DNA of 6,368 nucleotides from Nitrospirota bacterium (GTDB lineage Bacteria > Nitrospirota > Nitrospiria > Nitrospirales > UBA8639): assembly GCA_003233615.1 (NCBI GenBank), contig QIMB01000424.1:1-6368 (forward strand). The letters run 5' to 3'. Positions within the stretch are counted from its first letter, which is position 1. Each line of letters opens with the position of its first letter. Below, in pieces: positions 5,455-6,368 of this stretch. The translations under genes and the position numbers were made by a program. The notes under the pieces were generated by a model that made no database searches, had not been told where the DNA came from, and worked only from the letters and a program-made list of their open reading frames with translations.

Positions 5455-5748
5455 ATGATGAAACTCTACCACACAGAATGGTGCCCGGAATGTGAAGAGG
5501 TCCGGCAAAAGCTAGCCCAGCAGGGAATTACGTACGAGGATGAAACCGTGCCGGATGTGCGGCCGTTTCGAAAATCTGTCTATGAAGCTTCAGGACAATA
5601 TTATGTTCCAGTGTTGGTTGATGGCGAGACCGTGCTAACAGAGACCGCAGATATCATCCAATATCTTGATAGCTATTCTCGAGATACATCGGAATCAGGA
5701 GCCACCACCACCCCTCCTCCAAGGCCGGCAGAGGAAAGGAACGAGTAA
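5455..5748 (+). CDS. glutaredoxin / GST-N-like thioredoxin-fold protein
   Basis: This 97-residue protein begins MMKLYHTEWCPECEEVRQ. The CPEC motif (C10, C13) occupies the glutaredoxin active-site position after the first beta strand. The cis-proline is in YVPVLVDGE (P52), and TETADIIQYL (62-71) is the glutathione-contacting turn and helix of glutaredoxins and GST N-terminal domains. The fold ends near residue 75; the last 22 residues (RDTSESGATTTPPPRPAEER and NE) are a probably disordered, Pro/Thr-rich tail. The likely role is cytosolic thiol-disulfide exchange or deglutathionylation. Two tandem ATGs (5455 and 5458) are possible starts and neither has a clear ribosome site, so coupling to upstream translation is weak. 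The stop codon lies 3 bases before the kamA-like start, which makes co-expression with that gene likely. Confidence 0.85.
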   Translation: MMKLYHTEWCPECEEVRQKLAQQGITYEDETVPDVRPFRKSVYEASGQYYVPVLVDGETVLTETADIIQYLDSYSRDTSESGATTTPPPRPAEERNE

Positions 5749-5751
5749 ACT

Positions 5752-6368
5752 ATGGCGGATTGGAAAAAAGTCCTGGCGCAAAGCATTACCAAGCCCAAAG
5801 ATTTGGCTAAACAGCTAGGCGTGGATGAAAAAGAAATTGAGGCGATTGTTGGCCCTTACCCCATGCGAATTACGCCAACCGTCCTGGCAACCATTAAAGA
5901 AAAAGGCGATGCGATCTGGAAGCAGGTGGTGCCCGAAGCCATCGAAATGGACGACATTGATGCTGTAGATGATCCCCTGGAGGAAGACACCGATAGCCCC
6001 GTCCCCCATTTGGTGCATCGATACCCTGATCGTGTCCTGCTCATGGTGACCAACCAATGTCCAATCTATTGCCGTTTTTGTACACGCAAACGGTTAGTCG
6101 GAAAACCTGGATTTCTGAAAAAAGGTGAACTCGATCAGGCGGTGGCCTATATGAGAGAGCATACCGAAATTCGAGATGTCATCTTGTCCGGCGGCGACCC
6201 GTTGCTGTTACCAGATCATTTAATCGAACGAATTCTCAAGTCGCTACGATCAATCCCACATTTGGAATTGATTCGATTCGGCACTCGTGTTCCAGGGACG
6301 CTGCCGGAACGTATCACACCGGAACTCTGTGAGATCGTCAAACACTACCATCCCATCTATATGAATTT
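5752..6368 (+). CDS. kamA: lysine 2,3-aminomutase-family radical SAM protein (KamA/EpmB), 3' end outside window
   Basis: The first 205 residues are present; the gene runs off the right edge. It opens DWKKVLAQSITKPKDLAKQL and continues with YPMRITPTVL (36-45) and GDAIWKQVVP (52-61), typical of the KamA/EpmB N-terminal region. HRYPDRVLLMVTNQCPIYCR and FCTRKR carry the radical SAM cluster CxxxCxxC (C103, C107, C110). ILSGGDPLLLPDHL (144-157) is the glycine-rich SAM-contact motif, and IRFGTRVPGTLPERIT (174-189) is conserved. The enzyme moves the alpha-amino group of L-lysine to the beta position using SAM, a [4Fe-4S] cluster and PLP; the PLP lysine would lie beyond the window. KamA makes free beta-lysine (an osmolyte precursor or degradation intermediate) and EpmB makes (R)-beta-lysine for EF-P; the two cannot be separated from this part. 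The start is 3 bases after the preceding stop, and AAGGA lies about 11 bases upstream inside that gene. Confidence 0.9.
   Translation, partial: MADWKKVLAQSITKPKDLAKQLGVDEKEIEAIVGPYPMRITPTVLATIKEKGDAIWKQVVPEAIEMDDIDAVDDPLEEDTDSPVPHLVHRYPDRVLLMVTNQCPIYCRFCTRKRLVGKPGFLKKGELDQAVAYMREHTEIRDVILSGGDPLLLPDHLIERILKSLRSIPHLELIRFGTRVPGTLPERITPELCEIVKHYHPIYMN

Noticed and set aside
5815..6057. Minus-strand open frames opposite the kamA-like gene
   Set aside because: They are shadows of a confidently recognised radical SAM coding region.

Overview
The window looks like chromosomal DNA of a free-living bacterium, most probably a Nitrospirota (Nitrospira-like) lineage. The reasons are the protein types (a CbbQ/NirQ/NorQ-type ATPase, a KamA-type radical SAM enzyme, a DUF2156 protein, and a circularly permuted ATP-grasp-like protein) and an intergenic repeat-like element that resembles, from memory, ones scattered through Nitrospira genomes. 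This assignment is an inference; no rRNA or marker gene is present. Base composition is moderate, about 50% G+C by eye, and no gene stands out as recently acquired.

Layout. Positions 1-3330 hold four minus-strand genes. In transcription order they are a DUF2156 / lysylphosphatidylglycerol-synthase-C-like protein (3330-2374), a CbbQ/NorQ-type MoxR AAA+ ATPase (2278-1466), a small pentapeptide-repeat protein (1312-974) and a HAD-superfamily hydrolase cut by the left edge (686-1). The spacers between them are 95, 153 and 287 bases. Promoter-like sequences precede the ATPase and the HAD gene, so this is probably several transcription units and not one tight operon.

Positions 3331-3987 are a long divergent spacer with no convincing gene. 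It is rich in inverted repeats: a repeat-like element with small hairpins (about 3481-3575), a two-tier hairpin (3637-3709), and three shorter operator-like dyads at 3720-3736, 3757-3782 and 3801-3820.

Positions 3988-6368 are a plus-strand set: a 467-residue circularly permuted ATP-grasp-like protein, a 97-residue glutaredoxin/GST-N-like thioredoxin-fold protein with a CPEC motif, and, three bases after it, a lysine 2,3-aminomutase-family radical SAM protein that runs off the right edge. A perfect TATAAT lies just before the first gene, which has almost no leader and no Shine-Dalgarno sequence.

How the genes may work together. The KamA-like enzyme would make beta-lysine (free or for EF-P modification), and an ATP-grasp enzyme would make a carboxylate-amine bond. 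The divergent DUF2156 protein belongs to a fold that includes aminoacyl transferases. A beta-lysine conjugation route is a possible but unproven reading. The CbbQ-like ATPase probably remodels a metalloenzyme together with a VWA partner (CbbO/NorD type) that is not encoded in this window.
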